A stretch of 64,000 nt of DNA, taken from assembly GCA_945609985.1 (NCBI GenBank), contig CALYZQ010000001.1, positions 1-64,000 of the forward strand, written 5' to 3'. Origin of the DNA: an uncultured Lachnospiraceae bacterium (GTDB lineage: Bacteria > Bacillota > Clostridia > Lachnospirales > Lachnospiraceae). The notes beneath the pieces are model-generated. The model did not search any database. It worked only from the letters and a program-made list of their open reading frames with translations, and was not told the origin of the DNA. The position numbers and the translations under genes were made by a program. Positions 42,004-51,335 of the stretch are shown one piece after another (positions within the stretch are counted from its first letter, which is position 1; every line of letters starts with the position of its first letter).

Positions 42004-44286
42004 ATGGCTGATATTACACTGGAAAAATCAAAATATATCTACAAAAGCGGTCAACCCATGACCGCACTGCACCTGATTACGAAGGGGCAGGTTCGCGTAA
42101 CCTATCCGGGGGGAGAATACCGCATCGGCAAAGGCGATGTTATCGGTATTTGTGAGGTCTGCTCAGAAATACATTTCTTAAATTACATAACAGCTGAGAA
42201 CACCAGCATCCTGACTTATCCCCTTGCCAGCATGGAGTCCTTGGATGACTTATTGCAAAAGCATCCGGATGTAGCCAGACTGTTTTTGTTGTCTGCCTTC
42301 AGACAGACCAATACCCTGTTGGAAAACTGGTCCCTGTCAGAAATAAATTGCAGTTCTTCTTATTATACATTGGCTGAGGATTATGAGAAATACAAAACTC
42401 TCTGTAATCGTTACCATGTCTCCTTCCGGGATTTGCCGGGTTTTGATACACTGACTGCTTATCTGAATGAGGATTTACCGGATATCTGGTTAAATAATTA
42501 TTATCTGGGACTCTTACACATATACGGCACCGAAAGCTACAAAGCCGTAATACAGGAGCCTGCGGTTTCCCTCGGTCTTTTGAGAAAATGTAGTCTGGAT
42601 TACCGCAAAACCTTTATGTGTATGGAAGAACAGCATAATTATATGCAAAAGCTTGCAGGATTTTATTTTCACGAATCCGGCAACGATTTGTTTGATTTTT
42701 ACACTACACTGTTTTATAAGCTTGGAAAAGACAGCGCTGACATCGAAGAATTATCTGAAAGCATCAACCGCATGATTTCACAATTCAAAGATTTGACTTC
42801 GTGTAATGCGGAGCTTCTCAATTCCCGCATAGCCGGTTACCAGAATCATGTAGTACATCTGGATAATCACAAAGCGGTTATGGACGACCCTTCCACGGAA
42901 TCCGATATCGTTTCCCAGCTCGCAGGGTCCCTGAATACTATTTTGGAATTTGCTGCCGTCGACGCTGATTTATCTACAGCCTTCAGACAGCATGTTCACA
43001 GCTATAAAGCATTACCCGATAAATCCTCTATGGATGATTTGTCCTGCACTTTACGCCGTGCATTGACGGAAGAATTTTATGTACTTTACTCTGCACTGTT
43101 TGAGAAAGCATTAGACTCGCCGCTCCTCCCTATGCCGGTTCGAATGTTTTTATACTTCGGATATGTGGACGAGGAATTAGCCGGTAGGGAAAATGCTGTT
43201 GCGCTCTTTAAAATTGCAAGTAATCTGGGCAATTACAGCGACTTTGGTTTGTACACCTTTTTTGACTGGCTTCTTGCCATCTACAACGGCAAAAAAACTC
43301 CCAGCCGCAATGAGTTTGATTTAGATTATTCCGACTATATTCACAAACAAAAGCTCAGCGGTTACATTTCTGATGCGGAGCTTCGCAATCTGGAACAAAA
43401 TGCCATGAGCAAGGTATCCTACGAATTGCGCAATATGTTCCCCGTGGTAAACAAGATTACCTTCGGACGTCTCACCACATTCTGCCCATTGTTTTGTGCG
43501 GACAATGTATTAAAGAAACTGGAGGATTGTCTGGTAACTGTTACCAACTTAGGCAAAGCCATGGAGCTTGTGCGTAAGACCGATTATTCCGCATTTTACA
43601 GAGAAAGTCTGGACACCAAGAACTATGAAGTTCTCGGCAAGGAAATGATACATACCGAATATCTTCCGGATGTCATCCTAATGCCAAACGTAGGTATCCG
43701 CGGTGTCATGTGGCAGGAAATTGAGGGAAAGCACCGAAACAGCCCCGGACGAATGGTATTCTCCATCTTCCATATGGAAGATCTGACCACCACCTTCATC
43801 CGCCTGACCGGTGAATTCCGTTGGGAAATGTGTAAACGTATCCAGGGTACCCGCTGGAATGACATCAGCGACCGTTCCCTGACCAGTGAATACTTTGACT
43901 ACATACAATTCTACCGCAAGAACCATGAACTTAGCAACGATGCCAAGGACCGTGTCCGCGTCGGCATGCAGCGTGCGAAGAACAGCTTTAAAGAAATGTT
44001 TGTGCGTGACTATATTGTATGGGTATTATTTGAAGGAAACGGTTCTCCCAGACTGAATAAAGTGGCCCGAAGAATATTGTTTACATACTGTCCTTTCCCC
44101 AAATCCATATGCAGAACTCTTGAACAAAATCCTCTTTATACAGAGATTCTGGAGAAGCACCGAATTTACACCGCCAGAAGGATTCATCATTTGGATATGG
44201 TTATCCAAAAGCTTAGAAACAATGGCACTACTGTACCGGATACTCTGGAAAGAGAAAGAATATTTGCAGAAGGAAATGTACAATAA
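42004..44286 (+). CDS. Large CNBD-like protein of unknown function
   Basis: The 760-residue product starts at 42004 (GGAGAAAGAT before ATG). Residues about 5-110 resemble a cyclic nucleotide-binding beta-roll (KYIYKSGQPMTALHLITKGQ, then VRVTYPGGEYRIGKGDVIG), but the phosphate-binding cassette Arg is missing (GICEVCSEIHF), so cAMP binding is doubtful. No helix-turn-helix follows. The remaining 640 residues are helical, soluble and match nothing I recognise; FRWEMCKRIQGTRWNDISDR near residue 610 looks like a conserved core. It lies alone on the plus strand, divergent from the DUF6508-TetR pair, and ends in its own terminator. A sensor or scaffold role is possible, but no activity can be claimed. 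Confidence 0.75.
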   Translation: MADITLEKSKYIYKSGQPMTALHLITKGQVRVTYPGGEYRIGKGDVIGICEVCSEIHFLNYITAENTSILTYPLASMESLDDLLQKHPDVARLFLLSAFRQTNTLLENWSLSEINCSSSYYTLAEDYEKYKTLCNRYHVSFRDLPGFDTLTAYLNEDLPDIWLNNYYLGLLHIYGTESYKAVIQEPAVSLGLLRKCSLDYRKTFMCMEEQHNYMQKLAGFYFHESGNDLFDFYTTLFYKLGKDSADIEELSESINRMISQFKDLTSCNAELLNSRIAGYQNHVVHLDNHKAVMDDPSTESDIVSQLAGSLNTILEFAAVDADLSTAFRQHVHSYKALPDKSSMDDLSCTLRRALTEEFYVLYSALFEKALDSPLLPMPVRMFLYFGYVDEELAGRENAVALFKIASNLGNYSDFGLYTFFDWLLAIYNGKKTPSRNEFDLDYSDYIHKQKLSGYISDAELRNLEQNAMSKVSYELRNMFPVVNKITFGRLTTFCPLFCADNVLKKLEDCLVTVTNLGKAMELVRKTDYSAFYRESLDTKNYEVLGKEMIHTEYLPDVILMPNVGIRGVMWQEIEGKHRNSPGRMVFSIFHMEDLTTTFIRLTGEFRWEMCKRIQGTRWNDISDRSLTSEYFDYIQFYRKNHELSNDAKDRVRVGMQRAKNSFKEMFVRDYIVWVLFEGNGSPRLNKVARRILFTYCPFPKSICRTLEQNPLYTEILEKHRIYTARRIHHLDMVIQKLRNNGTTVPDTLERERIFAEGNVQ

Positions 44287-44292
44287 ATTTAT

Positions 44293-44324
44293 AGCTCTTA
44301 CACGATTGTGTAGGAGCTGTTTTA
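44293..44324 (+). terminator. Terminator of the CNBD-like gene
   Basis: AGCTCTTACAC, GATT, GTGTAGGAGCT and GTTTTA form an 11-bp stem with one G-U pair, 6 bp after the stop. Confidence 0.8.
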
Positions 44325-44325
44325 T

Positions 44326-44531
44326 GTTGCGGGACGTAAGAGGGACATAGGAGGATACCATGACAGCCGCAGGCACGCTCCCGCTATGGCAGATACGCAG
44401 TGTGTGTTAAGGAGAATTGCGAAGCGATTCTCTCAGAATCGTCGCTGCTGAGCGACGATTTAGGACCGGCGTGCTCAGAATGCGCTGCTTGTGTCATGGT
44501 ATCCTCCTCTGCCCCTCTTACTTCCCACAAC
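44326..44531. repeat. Terminator-associated inverted-repeat element, copy C (206 bp)
   Basis: The arms 44326-44365 and 44492-44531 pair over 40 nt with about four mismatches and end inside with GGATACCATGACA. The core shares CCGCAGGCACGCTCCCGCTA and GGACCGGCGTGCTCA...TGCGCTGCTTGTG with copy B; between them are two own hairpins, GAGAATTGC/GCGATTCTC and AATCGTCGCT/AGCGACGATT. It is wedged between two terminators: it starts one base after the CNBD-gene terminator and ends a base before the T-tract side of the transporter terminator. No gene is contained. Confidence 0.82.
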
Positions 44532-44532
44532 A

Positions 44533-44569
44533 CAAAACAGCCCACAGACTCTCAACGAATCTGTGGGCT
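44533..44569 (-). terminator. Terminator after the OFA transporter
   Basis: The minus strand reads AGCCCACAGA, an 11-nt loop, TCTGTGGGCT and GTTTTG, a perfect 10-bp stem downstream of the transporter stop. Confidence 0.85.
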
Positions 44570-44591
44570 TCATTACTTTCTGTAAATATAC

Positions 44592-45995
44592 TTAGCTTGC
44601 CTTCTTAGCCTGCTTTGCAGCAATTGCCTTATCGGTAGGTCTTACCAGCACAAGGCTGATAATCAGGGATACGATGTAGAGTACAATGGTTGCATACAAT
44701 ACATACTGATAACCGGTAGGATTTACCGCAATCTTCTCAATGGTTCCGTCTTCCAATATATGCTCAATAAACTCTTCTTTTCCGAAAGTCTTTACAATCC
44801 ATGCTGCCATCTGGTTACCGGTAAGTCCGGCAAACGCCCATGCTGACAAGGTAATACCGTGGATTGCACTGATGCTTCCCATTCCATAATGATCGGACAA
44901 CAGAGTCGGTACGTTGGAGTAACCACCGCCGTAACCTGCATTTACTACAAAAATTAATGCTAATACCAAAATAGTTAAGAATATATTTCCTTCTCCATTC
45001 TTAATACCGCTTGTCAAGAGAACTGCTCCGGTAAACACAATGGACAAAATGAAAATCATCTTATAAATTGTATTTCTATCCTTCATGGTATCTGCCCATG
45101 CAGAGAAACCAAGACGTCCACCCGCATTAAAGATAGCAGATACAGTTGACACAATACCTACAGCGCCTGCAAGTCCGATACATTTTACAATCATCTTCTC
45201 CTGTGAAATCAATGCAAGACCACAGGTAATATTGATATAGAACATTAACCAAATACCAATATAGTTGGTCACCGGCTTGGACTTGATAACCGCGATAATA
45301 CTAGGTTTAGCTTCCTTGCCCTGAGGCTCATGCCAGCCTTCAGGTTTCTTTAATAATAAATGACCAATGAACATCAATACAAAATAAGCAATTGACAGAA
45401 TAATGAACATCTTGTAGATTCCGCCATCACCCAAACCATCAAGCATAGCCTCCATAATAGGGCTTGCGATAGCCTTTGCCGCACCAAATCCTGCAACTGC
45501 AAGACCGGTAGCCAGACCCTTTCTATCCTGGAACCAGAGCATCAGAGTCTTAACAGGGGACAAATAACCGGTTCCAAGACCGATACCCATAATAAAACCA
45601 TAGCATACATAAATACCAAGAAGTGCAATAATGCTACCCTGTACCGTACCATCAGTGAGAACCTGCTTGTTTGCACCGCCGAACCAAATAAAGAAACCGG
45701 TTCCTGCCATACCCAATGCAAAACAGATTGTTGCAATCAGGGAAGACTTGTGAATATCCTTCTCAACAACATTTCCAAGGAATGCTGCAGACATACCCAG
45801 GAAAAAGATTGCAAAGCTGAATGCCCACTCGGTCGCACCCTTGGTAAAACCGATATAATCTGCTATTTCCTGACTAAAGATTGACCAGCAGTATACAGTA
45901 CCGATACTACAGTGAAGTAACAGTGCAGGAATTGCTGCACGAATCCATTTGTTTGTGCGCCAACCGGACGCCTTCTTTACATTTGCTTCTGTCAT
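44592..45995 (-). CDS. OFA-family major facilitator transporter
   Basis: This 467-residue MFS protein has twelve predicted helices and begins with the family pattern ALLLHCSIGTVYCWSIFSQ, close to oxalate:formate antiporter (OFA) family members. Further family traits are GIGLGTGYLSPVKTLMLWF and WFQDRKGLATGLAVAGFG after helix 4. Substrates of the family include oxalate, formate and other monocarboxylates; nothing adjacent (no oxalyl-CoA decarboxylase) tells which. It is a single-gene unit with a strong terminator. Confidence 0.88.
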   Translation of the reverse strand: MTEANVKKASGWRTNKWIRAAIPALLLHCSIGTVYCWSIFSQEIADYIGFTKGATEWAFSFAIFFLGMSAAFLGNVVEKDIHKSSLIATICFALGMAGTGFFIWFGGANKQVLTDGTVQGSIIALLGIYVCYGFIMGIGLGTGYLSPVKTLMLWFQDRKGLATGLAVAGFGAAKAIASPIMEAMLDGLGDGGIYKMFIILSIAYFVLMFIGHLLLKKPEGWHEPQGKEAKPSIIAVIKSKPVTNYIGIWLMFYINITCGLALISQEKMIVKCIGLAGAVGIVSTVSAIFNAGGRLGFSAWADTMKDRNTIYKMIFILSIVFTGAVLLTSGIKNGEGNIFLTILVLALIFVVNAGYGGGYSNVPTLLSDHYGMGSISAIHGITLSAWAFAGLTGNQMAAWIVKTFGKEEFIEHILEDGTIEKIAVNPTGYQYVLYATIVLYIVSLIISLVLVRPTDKAIAAKQAKKAS

Positions 45996-46116
45996 GATGA
46001 TTCTCCTATTTTACATATTATCGTATCTGAAAACAAACATTTACATTATACACCCAGTTTTTCTATGTTTCAACATCAAAATGTAAAAATTTTAATCATT
46101 ATTTTCAAATTAAGGC

Positions 46117-46145
46117 TGGACAAATTGGACAAATTAGGCTATAAT
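46117..46145 (+). promoter_or_regulatory. Promoter of the candidate small RNA
   Basis: -35 TGGACA (46117-46122) and a perfect TATAAT -10 (46140-46145), 17 bp apart, on the plus strand in an intergenic region. Confidence 0.65.
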
Positions 46146-46151
46146 TTAGTT

Positions 46152-46252
46152 ACTTGGTTGCGACACCAAGGTACTTATTTAGCGATAAGTATTAAATTCC
46201 CCTTTTACACAATTAAAGCGCCTCGGTCCCCTCCGAGGTGCTTTAATTTTAT
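46152..46252 (+). ncRNA. Candidate small RNA of about 100 nt
   Basis: Between a sigma-A-type promoter and an intrinsic terminator there is no ORF, but three consecutive hairpins: TACTTGG/CCAAGGTA (46151-46173), ACTTAT/ATAAGT (46173-46190) and the terminator TTAAAGCGCCTCGG/CCGAGGTGCTTTAA (46213-46246) followed by T. The 23-nt linker between hairpins two and three is unpaired and pyrimidine-rich (AAATTCCCCTTTTACACAA), a possible target-binding site. The unit lies upstream of tRNA-Trp on the same strand but is closed by its own terminator. I recognise no known RNA family. Confidence 0.55.
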
Positions 46253-46331
46253 CATCAAACAACGTAGTTGGTAGAACATGTTGCCCTTTCGTTTCATTGT
46301 GTAAATTTTTATAAAAATTTTGATTTTTCAC

Positions 46332-46361
46332 TTGCCAACTATATAGCACCTATGCTATAAT
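46332..46361 (+). promoter_or_regulatory. Promoter of tRNA-Trp
   Basis: -35 TTGCCA (46332-46337) and -10 TATAAT (46356-46361) with an 18-bp spacer, 39 bp upstream of the tRNA. Confidence 0.75.
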
Positions 46362-46400
46362 ATGCTTCGTCAGTTGAATTATTGACACTATATCCTTTTT

Positions 46401-46471
46401 AGGGGAATAGTACAGCGGTAGTGCGGCGGTCTCCAAAACCGTTAACGGGGGTTCGATTCCCTCTTCCCCTG
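46401..46471 (+). tRNA. tRNA-Trp (anticodon CCA)
   Basis: The acceptor stem AGGGGAA/TTCCCCT, a D arm with AGCGGTAG, an anticodon stem-loop reading CTCCAAA with CCA anticodon, and a T arm with GGTTCGATTCC form a complete cloverleaf with discriminator G. The 3' CCA is not encoded (CTA follows). It is the cognate ligand expected for the T-box leader at 2473-2727. Confidence 0.95.
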
Positions 46472-46473
46472 CT

Positions 46474-46504
46474 AAAAGAGCCTTGAGTAATCAAGGCTCT
46501 TTTC
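46474..46504. terminator. Bidirectional terminator between tRNA-Trp and radA
   Basis: AAAAGAGCCTTGA, GTAA, TCAAGGCTCTTTT: a perfect stem with T-tracts on both strands. It ends the tRNA transcript on the plus strand and radA on the minus strand. Confidence 0.92.
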
Positions 46505-46521
46505 ATTTATGTATTTTCCCG

Positions 46522-47895
46522 TTAAAACAGTGCATCCATCACATCCTGCACATTTTTCACTCCAATAATCCGGATTCCGTCCATTCCCAGGCATTCCTTT
46601 ACAGAAGCCATCGGCAAAACGCAGGTCTCAAATCCCAGCTTACGTGCCTCTGCCACCCGCTGTTTCGCCATACTCACTGCGCGAACTTCACCGCTCAGTC
46701 CCACCTCACCGAAAGCTATCAGTTTTGAATCCATCACCTGATTGCGAAAACTGGAAATCAAAGCAAGAACTATTCCCAAATCAATGGCAGGCTCCGCAAT
46801 TTTCATACCTCCTGTGATATTTACATAAGCATCGCATCCCGAAAGCTGCATTCCAAGGCGCTTTTCAAGTACTGCAATCAATAAATTCACCCTGTTAAAA
46901 TCAGTACCGGTTGTCTGACGCCTTGGAATACCGAAATTACTGTGGCTTACCAGTGCCTGAATTTCAACAAGAAGAGGTCTGGTTCCCTCCATAGAACAAG
47001 ATACCACGGAGCCGCTTGCATCTTCCGGTCTTCCCACCAGCATAAATTCCGATGGATTCTGTACTTCTGCAAGCCCCTCTTCCCGCATTTCAAACACGCC
47101 GATTTCATTGGTTGAGCCGAATCTGTTCTTTACTCCCCGCAAAATACGGTAAGAGGCATGTCTGTCTCCTTCAAAATACAGAACAGTATCCACCATATGC
47201 TCCAAAACTCTGGGACCTGCCACGGTTCCCTCCTTTGTCACATGACCTACTATAAATATGGAAACAAGAAGGCCTTTTGCAAGCTGCAAAAGCGTAGCTG
47301 TTGCTTCTCTCACCTGTGACACACTTCCGGGAGCCGCCGATACCGCTTCACCGTACATGGTCTGAATGGAATCAATAACCACCACTTCCGGCTTCTCTTT
47401 GCGAATCACATCCTCAATAGCATCCAGACTTGTCTCGCAATAAAGGAGCATTTCCTTCGCAAAACTTCCGATGCGGTCCGCACGCATCTTAATTTGTACC
47501 TTGGACTCCTCTCCCGAAATATAAAGCACCTTATGGCCTGCCTGCGCAATCTGCCTGCACACTTGCAAAAGAAGGGTTGACTTACCAATACCCGGGTCTC
47601 CTCCAACCAATGTCAGTGAACCCTGTACGATACCGCCTCCCAACACTCTGTCAAGCTCTCCGATACCGGCGAGTAATTTATCTTCCTCCTGTATGGTAAT
47701 ATCTGCCAAAACAGAAGGCTCCTCCCTGTCAAAGGCCCTTCTTCCTGTTCCGGTCTCCTTTAACTGCGCCTTGCTTACCGTTTCTTCCACAAAGGTATTC
47801 CACTCTTTGCATCCCGGGCACTGACCCATCCATTTGGTTGATTCATGACCACAATTCTGGCAATAAAATATGCTTGTTGTCTTTCCCTTCGCCAT
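46522..47895 (-). CDS. radA: DNA repair protein RadA
   Basis: RadA (Sms) is a RecA-like ATPase that helps branch migration in recombination. The ATG at 47895, with AGGAGAT upstream, gives MAKGKTTSIFYCQNCG, the standard start, and 457 residues. The zinc finger is CQNCG...GQCPGC (about 12-30), Walker A is GGDPGIGKSTLLLQ (about 95), the RadA-specific KNRFGSTNEIGVFEM is near 255, and a Lon-type C-terminal domain follows. It is downstream of clpC and a small conserved gene, similar to the Bacillus clpC-radA order. Confidence 0.96.
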   Translation of the reverse strand: MAKGKTTSIFYCQNCGHESTKWMGQCPGCKEWNTFVEETVSKAQLKETGTGRRAFDREEPSVLADITIQEEDKLLAGIGELDRVLGGGIVQGSLTLVGGDPGIGKSTLLLQVCRQIAQAGHKVLYISGEESKVQIKMRADRIGSFAKEMLLYCETSLDAIEDVIRKEKPEVVVIDSIQTMYGEAVSAAPGSVSQVREATATLLQLAKGLLVSIFIVGHVTKEGTVAGPRVLEHMVDTVLYFEGDRHASYRILRGVKNRFGSTNEIGVFEMREEGLAEVQNPSEFMLVGRPEDASGSVVSCSMEGTRPLLVEIQALVSHSNFGIPRRQTTGTDFNRVNLLIAVLEKRLGMQLSGCDAYVNITGGMKIAEPAIDLGIVLALISSFRNQVMDSKLIAFGEVGLSGEVRAVSMAKQRVAEARKLGFETCVLPMASVKECLGMDGIRIIGVKNVQDVMDALF

Positions 47896-47925
47896 AAATA
47901 ATCTCCTAACTGTCGATAAAGAAAA

Positions 47926-47967
47926 AGCCCTGGTGATGGAGGTGAATATCACCTCCATCGCCCGGCT
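47926..47967 (-). terminator. Strong terminator between the 137-residue ORF and radA
   Basis: The minus strand reads AGCCGGGCGATGGAGGTGA, TAT, TCACCTCCATCACCAGGGCT and TTTTC: a stem of about 19 pairs starting 3 bp after the stop. The 5' arm contains a GGAGGTGA sequence that resembles a ribosome site, but no start codon follows. Confidence 0.8.
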
Positions 47968-47969
47968 CC

Positions 47970-48383
47970 TTACGCCTTTACAATCTTTACAGACACTTCT
48001 CCTGCCGCCATAAGCTCTACGCTCATGCTGAGCTTACCGCCAAGTCCTGTTTTCATCTTACCGATGCTCTTATCAGCAATAAATACCTCATACTCGGTAT
48101 CATCCATAAGTCCTACGGTAATCTGTGCATCCTCGTCACCTTCCACAAGGAAGCTTACCTCTTCACTGCTTTCCTGAAACTCCAAAACGCTGGTACCGGG
48201 CACTGATTCATAAAGGAACATACCGTTCTTCTCAAGCTTGGTGATTTCATTAAAGGTTTTTACCTTAAGTAAATCTCCTGCATGCTCGTAATCCTCAACC
48301 TTTGCTTTGTGTGCCAATTTGTGATTGCCAAAACTGATTGCACCGTCAGCCTCGCTGCGAAGCAATTCTTCTACCACTGCCAT
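47970..48383 (-). CDS. Conserved protein of unknown function
   Basis: The 137-residue product starts after AGGAGGAAACAACA. It is cytosolic, with SEADGAISFGNHKLAHKAKV near the N-terminus and LEKNGMFLYESVPGTSV in the middle; the C-terminal half is beta-rich. Relatives in Lachnospiraceae are, to my knowledge, often labelled endosialidase; nothing in the sequence supports sialidase activity (no Asp boxes, far too short), so that name should not be used. It sits between clpC and radA, and may be linked to protein or DNA quality control by context only. Confidence 0.7.
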   Translation of the reverse strand: MAVVEELLRSEADGAISFGNHKLAHKAKVEDYEHAGDLLKVKTFNEITKLEKNGMFLYESVPGTSVLEFQESSEEVSFLVEGDEDAQITVGLMDDTEYEVFIADKSIGKMKTGLGGKLSMSVELMAAGEVSVKIVKA

Positions 48384-48479
48384 TGTTGTTTCCTCCTAAT
48401 CATTTGTACTTACAGTATATTACAATTCTCAGCGTATTTCTACTTATTTTTTATAAAAATATATATTTTGTATCACACA

Positions 48480-50921
48480 TTATTTTACCGTAAAAGTAAC
48501 CTTATCATTTTTATACCCGGCAGAAACAATATTTCCCGGCACAATCTTCTTTAAGAGAATCTCCTCTGCAAGTGCATCCTCCACTACAGATTGAAGCGCT
48601 CTCTTTAGAGGCCTTGCGCCCATCTTATTGTCTGCATATTTCTTTACCAGATGCTCCTTGAGAGCCGGAGTAATGGTAAGCTTAATATCCAGCTGTGATT
48701 CACATCTCTTGTATAGACCGGACGCCAGCAGATTAACAATATTCTTCATATTCTCATCATTTAACTGATGGAACACGATAATATCATCTATTCTGTTAAT
48801 AAATTCAGGCTTAAAGTTTTTCTTTACTTCCTCCATAACGCCTGATTTCATCCGTTCATAATCCCTCTTCTCGTTTGCTTCCGCCGCAAATCCCAAATTC
48901 TTAGGATCTACAATGCGCTGTGCACCTGCATTGGAGGTCATAATCAGAATGGTATTCTTAAAGCTCACCTTTCTTCCCTTGGAATCCGTAATGTGTCCGT
49001 CATCCAACACCTGCAGCAAAATGTTAAATACATCCGGATGCGCTTTCTCTACTTCATCAAACAAAACTACGGAATAAGGATTGCGGCGCACCTTCTCGGA
49101 AAGCTGACCACCCTCTTCAAAGCCCACATATCCCGGAGGAGAACCAATCATCTTGGAAACTGAATGTCCTTCCATATACTCGGACATATCCACACGTATC
49201 ATGGCATCCTCAGAGCCAAACATAGCTTCTGCAAGCGCTTTACTGAGCTCTGTCTTACCCACACCTGTAGGTCCCAAAAACAGGAAGGAACCAATCGGAC
49301 GGTTTAGGTCCTTAAGACCCACTCTGCCACGACGCATGGCCTTTGCCACAGCAGACACAGCTTCCTCCTGACCGATTACCCGCTTATGCAGGATACTTTC
49401 CAGCTTTAAGAGCCTCTCACTTTCTTTTTCCGCAAGCTTTTGTACCGGTATTTTGGTCCACATTGCCACTACATTCGCAATATCATTCTCACCGATACTG
49501 TACTCCTTCTGACTGTTCCTGCTTTCCCTGCGCTTCTGAAGTCTATCATACTTCTTTAATAGCTGCTCCTGATTGCGCTTAATCTCTGCCGCCTGGCTAA
49601 ATGCTTCCATACGGATGGAACGCTCAATCTGCAAATCCATCTTCTTAATTTCATCCAGAAGCTCCTTTTCTTTATCAGGCGCTTCCATATTGCGAAGTCT
49701 CGCACTGGCTGATGCTTCATCAATCAAATCAATCGCCTTATCTGGCAGGTTGCGGTCATTAATATAGCGGTTGGACAATCTCACTGCTGCTTCTACCGCT
49801 TCATCGGTAATCTCTACCTGATGATGCTCTTCATATCTGCCCTTGATGCCTTTCAATATCCGGATTGCCTCCTCTTCCGTCGGTTCCTCCACACTTACAG
49901 GCTGGAAACGGCGTTCTAACGCAGCATCCTTCTCCACATATTTACGGTACTCAGCGATAGTAGTTGCACCAATCAGCTGAATCTCCCCTCTGGCCAGGGA
50001 AGGCTTCAAAATATTGGATGCATCAATAGCTCCTTCCGCACCGCCGGCACCGATAATCGTATGAAGCTCATCCAAAAAGAGAATTACATTTCCATCCTCA
50101 ATTACTTCCTTTATCAATTTCTTAATGCGCTCTTCAAACTCACCGCGATATTTGCTTCCCGCAACCATGCCGGACAAATCCAAGGTAAGCACACGCTTGT
50201 TCTGCACGGTAAACGGCACATCACCGCTTACTATGCGAAGCGCAAGACCTTCTACCACTGCAGTCTTACCCACACCGGGTTCACCGATTAAACAGGGATT
50301 ATTCTTGGTACGTCTGCTCAGTATCTGAACGACCCTCTTAATCTCATCCTCTCTGCCGATTACCGGGTCAAGCTTTCCCTCTCTAGCCAGTGCCGTCAAA
50401 TCGCGGCTGTACTGTGAAAGAGTAGATGTCTTTGCCTTTCCTGCATTCTTCTTGCCTAAATCTTCCTTGTAAAGATTACCATCCTGACCTATGGCAAGCA
50501 AGGTATCCACATAAATCTTCTGAATATTGGCACCCACAGTATTCAGCAGTCTCACTGCGACATTCTCACCTTCTTTGATAATCGCCATGAGAATATGCTC
50601 TGTTCCTGTGGCCTTCTGACCAAAACGCTCCGCCTGTGCATGAGCCTCTTCCAATACCCTAATGGCTCTGGGAGAATACCCTTCTCTTTCTCGTAGTGAC
50701 ACGCCGTTCTCGAATGCAATCAGTTCCTGAATCATATTCATCACCTGTTTTACATCCACTCCGTTATTCGCAAGCACCTTTGCCGCCACTCCGGTATTTT
50801 CCTTTATCAATCCCACCAAAATATGTTCTGTTCCCACATATCCCTGTTTTAGGCTTTTCGCACACTTCGTTGCCAGCGAAAGTGCATTTTGTGCCTTATC
50901 CGTAAACTGTGACTGCATCAT
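48480..50921 (-). CDS. clpC: ATP-dependent Clp protease ATPase subunit ClpC
   Basis: ClpC unfolds substrates for ClpP. The 813-residue protein has an N-terminal double Clp repeat (1-145, with [13 protein letters not shown] and [13 protein letters not shown]), the first AAA+ domain with [13 protein letters not shown], a middle domain containing a UVR-like stretch (about 420-460) and a second AAA+ domain with [14 protein letters not shown]. Its start overlaps the stop of the GntR-family gene (ATGA), so translation is coupled. In Bacillus clpC follows ctsR-mcsA-mcsB; none of these is present here. Confidence 0.96.
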   Translation of the reverse strand: MMQSQFTDKAQNALSLATKCAKSLKQGYVGTEHILVGLIKENTGVAAKVLANNGVDVKQVMNMIQELIAFENGVSLREREGYSPRAIRVLEEAHAQAERFGQKATGTEHILMAIIKEGENVAVRLLNTVGANIQKIYVDTLLAIGQDGNLYKEDLGKKNAGKAKTSTLSQYSRDLTALAREGKLDPVIGREDEIKRVVQILSRRTKNNPCLIGEPGVGKTAVVEGLALRIVSGDVPFTVQNKRVLTLDLSGMVAGSKYRGEFEERIKKLIKEVIEDGNVILFLDELHTIIGAGGAEGAIDASNILKPSLARGEIQLIGATTIAEYRKYVEKDAALERRFQPVSVEEPTEEEAIRILKGIKGRYEEHHQVEITDEAVEAAVRLSNRYINDRNLPDKAIDLIDEASASARLRNMEAPDKEKELLDEIKKMDLQIERSIRMEAFSQAAEIKRNQEQLLKKYDRLQKRRESRNSQKEYSIGENDIANVVAMWTKIPVQKLAEKESERLLKLESILHKRVIGQEEAVSAVAKAMRRGRVGLKDLNRPIGSFLFLGPTGVGKTELSKALAEAMFGSEDAMIRVDMSEYMEGHSVSKMIGSPPGYVGFEEGGQLSEKVRRNPYSVVLFDEVEKAHPDVFNILLQVLDDGHITDSKGRKVSFKNTILIMTSNAGAQRIVDPKNLGFAAEANEKRDYERMKSGVMEEVKKNFKPEFINRIDDIIVFHQLNDENMKNIVNLLASGLYKRCESQLDIKLTITPALKEHLVKKYADNKMGARPLKRALQSVVEDALAEEILLKKIVPGNIVSAGYKNDKVTFTVK

Positions 50922-51295
50922 CTCAGCCCTCCATAATCTTCATATATTTCGTCAATCAATGCATGAACTTCCTCACGGGAAATATTTTTACAACTGCTCT
51001 TTGCAAGTATTACCCGCAATTCTCTCTTTAACTCATTCAGCGTATGCATTCTATCCACATCAATGGCAATCACTGCACCTCTTCTTCTGTCAACCTTTAC
51101 ATAACCCTCCTGTTTCAAAACAGTGTATGCCTTGTTTACCGTATGCATGTTGATACCAATTGTATCTGCCAGCTGTCGCACACTGGGAAGCGAATCGCCC
51201 TCCCGAAACTGTGCCGTAGCAATACCCATAATAATCTGATTGCGCAGCTGCAGGTACAAAGCTTCATCACTGTTAAAATCTATTTGAATTATCAT
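50918..51295 (-). CDS. GntR family (YtrA subfamily) transcriptional regulator
   Basis: The ATG at 51295 (GGAGCAGAT before it) gives 125 residues. The winged helix shows IDFNSDEALYLQLRNQIIMG, FREGDSLPSVRQLADTIGIN and MHTVNKAYTVLKQEGYV, then a C-terminal tail of about 45 residues: the short form of YtrA-type regulators, with no ligand domain. It overlaps clpC by 4 bp. An inverted repeat over its own -10 suggests autoregulation, thereby controlling clpC. YtrA relatives usually control ABC transporter operons, so the pairing with clpC is unusual outside this bacterial group. Confidence 0.92.
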   Translation of the reverse strand: MIIQIDFNSDEALYLQLRNQIIMGIATAQFREGDSLPSVRQLADTIGINMHTVNKAYTVLKQEGYVKVDRRRGAVIAIDVDRMHTLNELKRELRVILAKSSCKNISREEVHALIDEIYEDYGGLR

Positions 51296-51335
51296 ATCTG
51301 CTCCTTTCCGCACAATACGCAATCACATTTCATTT

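Noticed and set aside
44120-44350. Plus-strand ORF over the end of the CNBD-like gene
   Set aside because: Shifted frame of the long gene and its terminator; no separate start signals.
47970-48383. Endosialidase
   Set aside because: 137 residues without Asp boxes or a beta-propeller cannot be a sialidase; the name is likely a carried-over annotation error.
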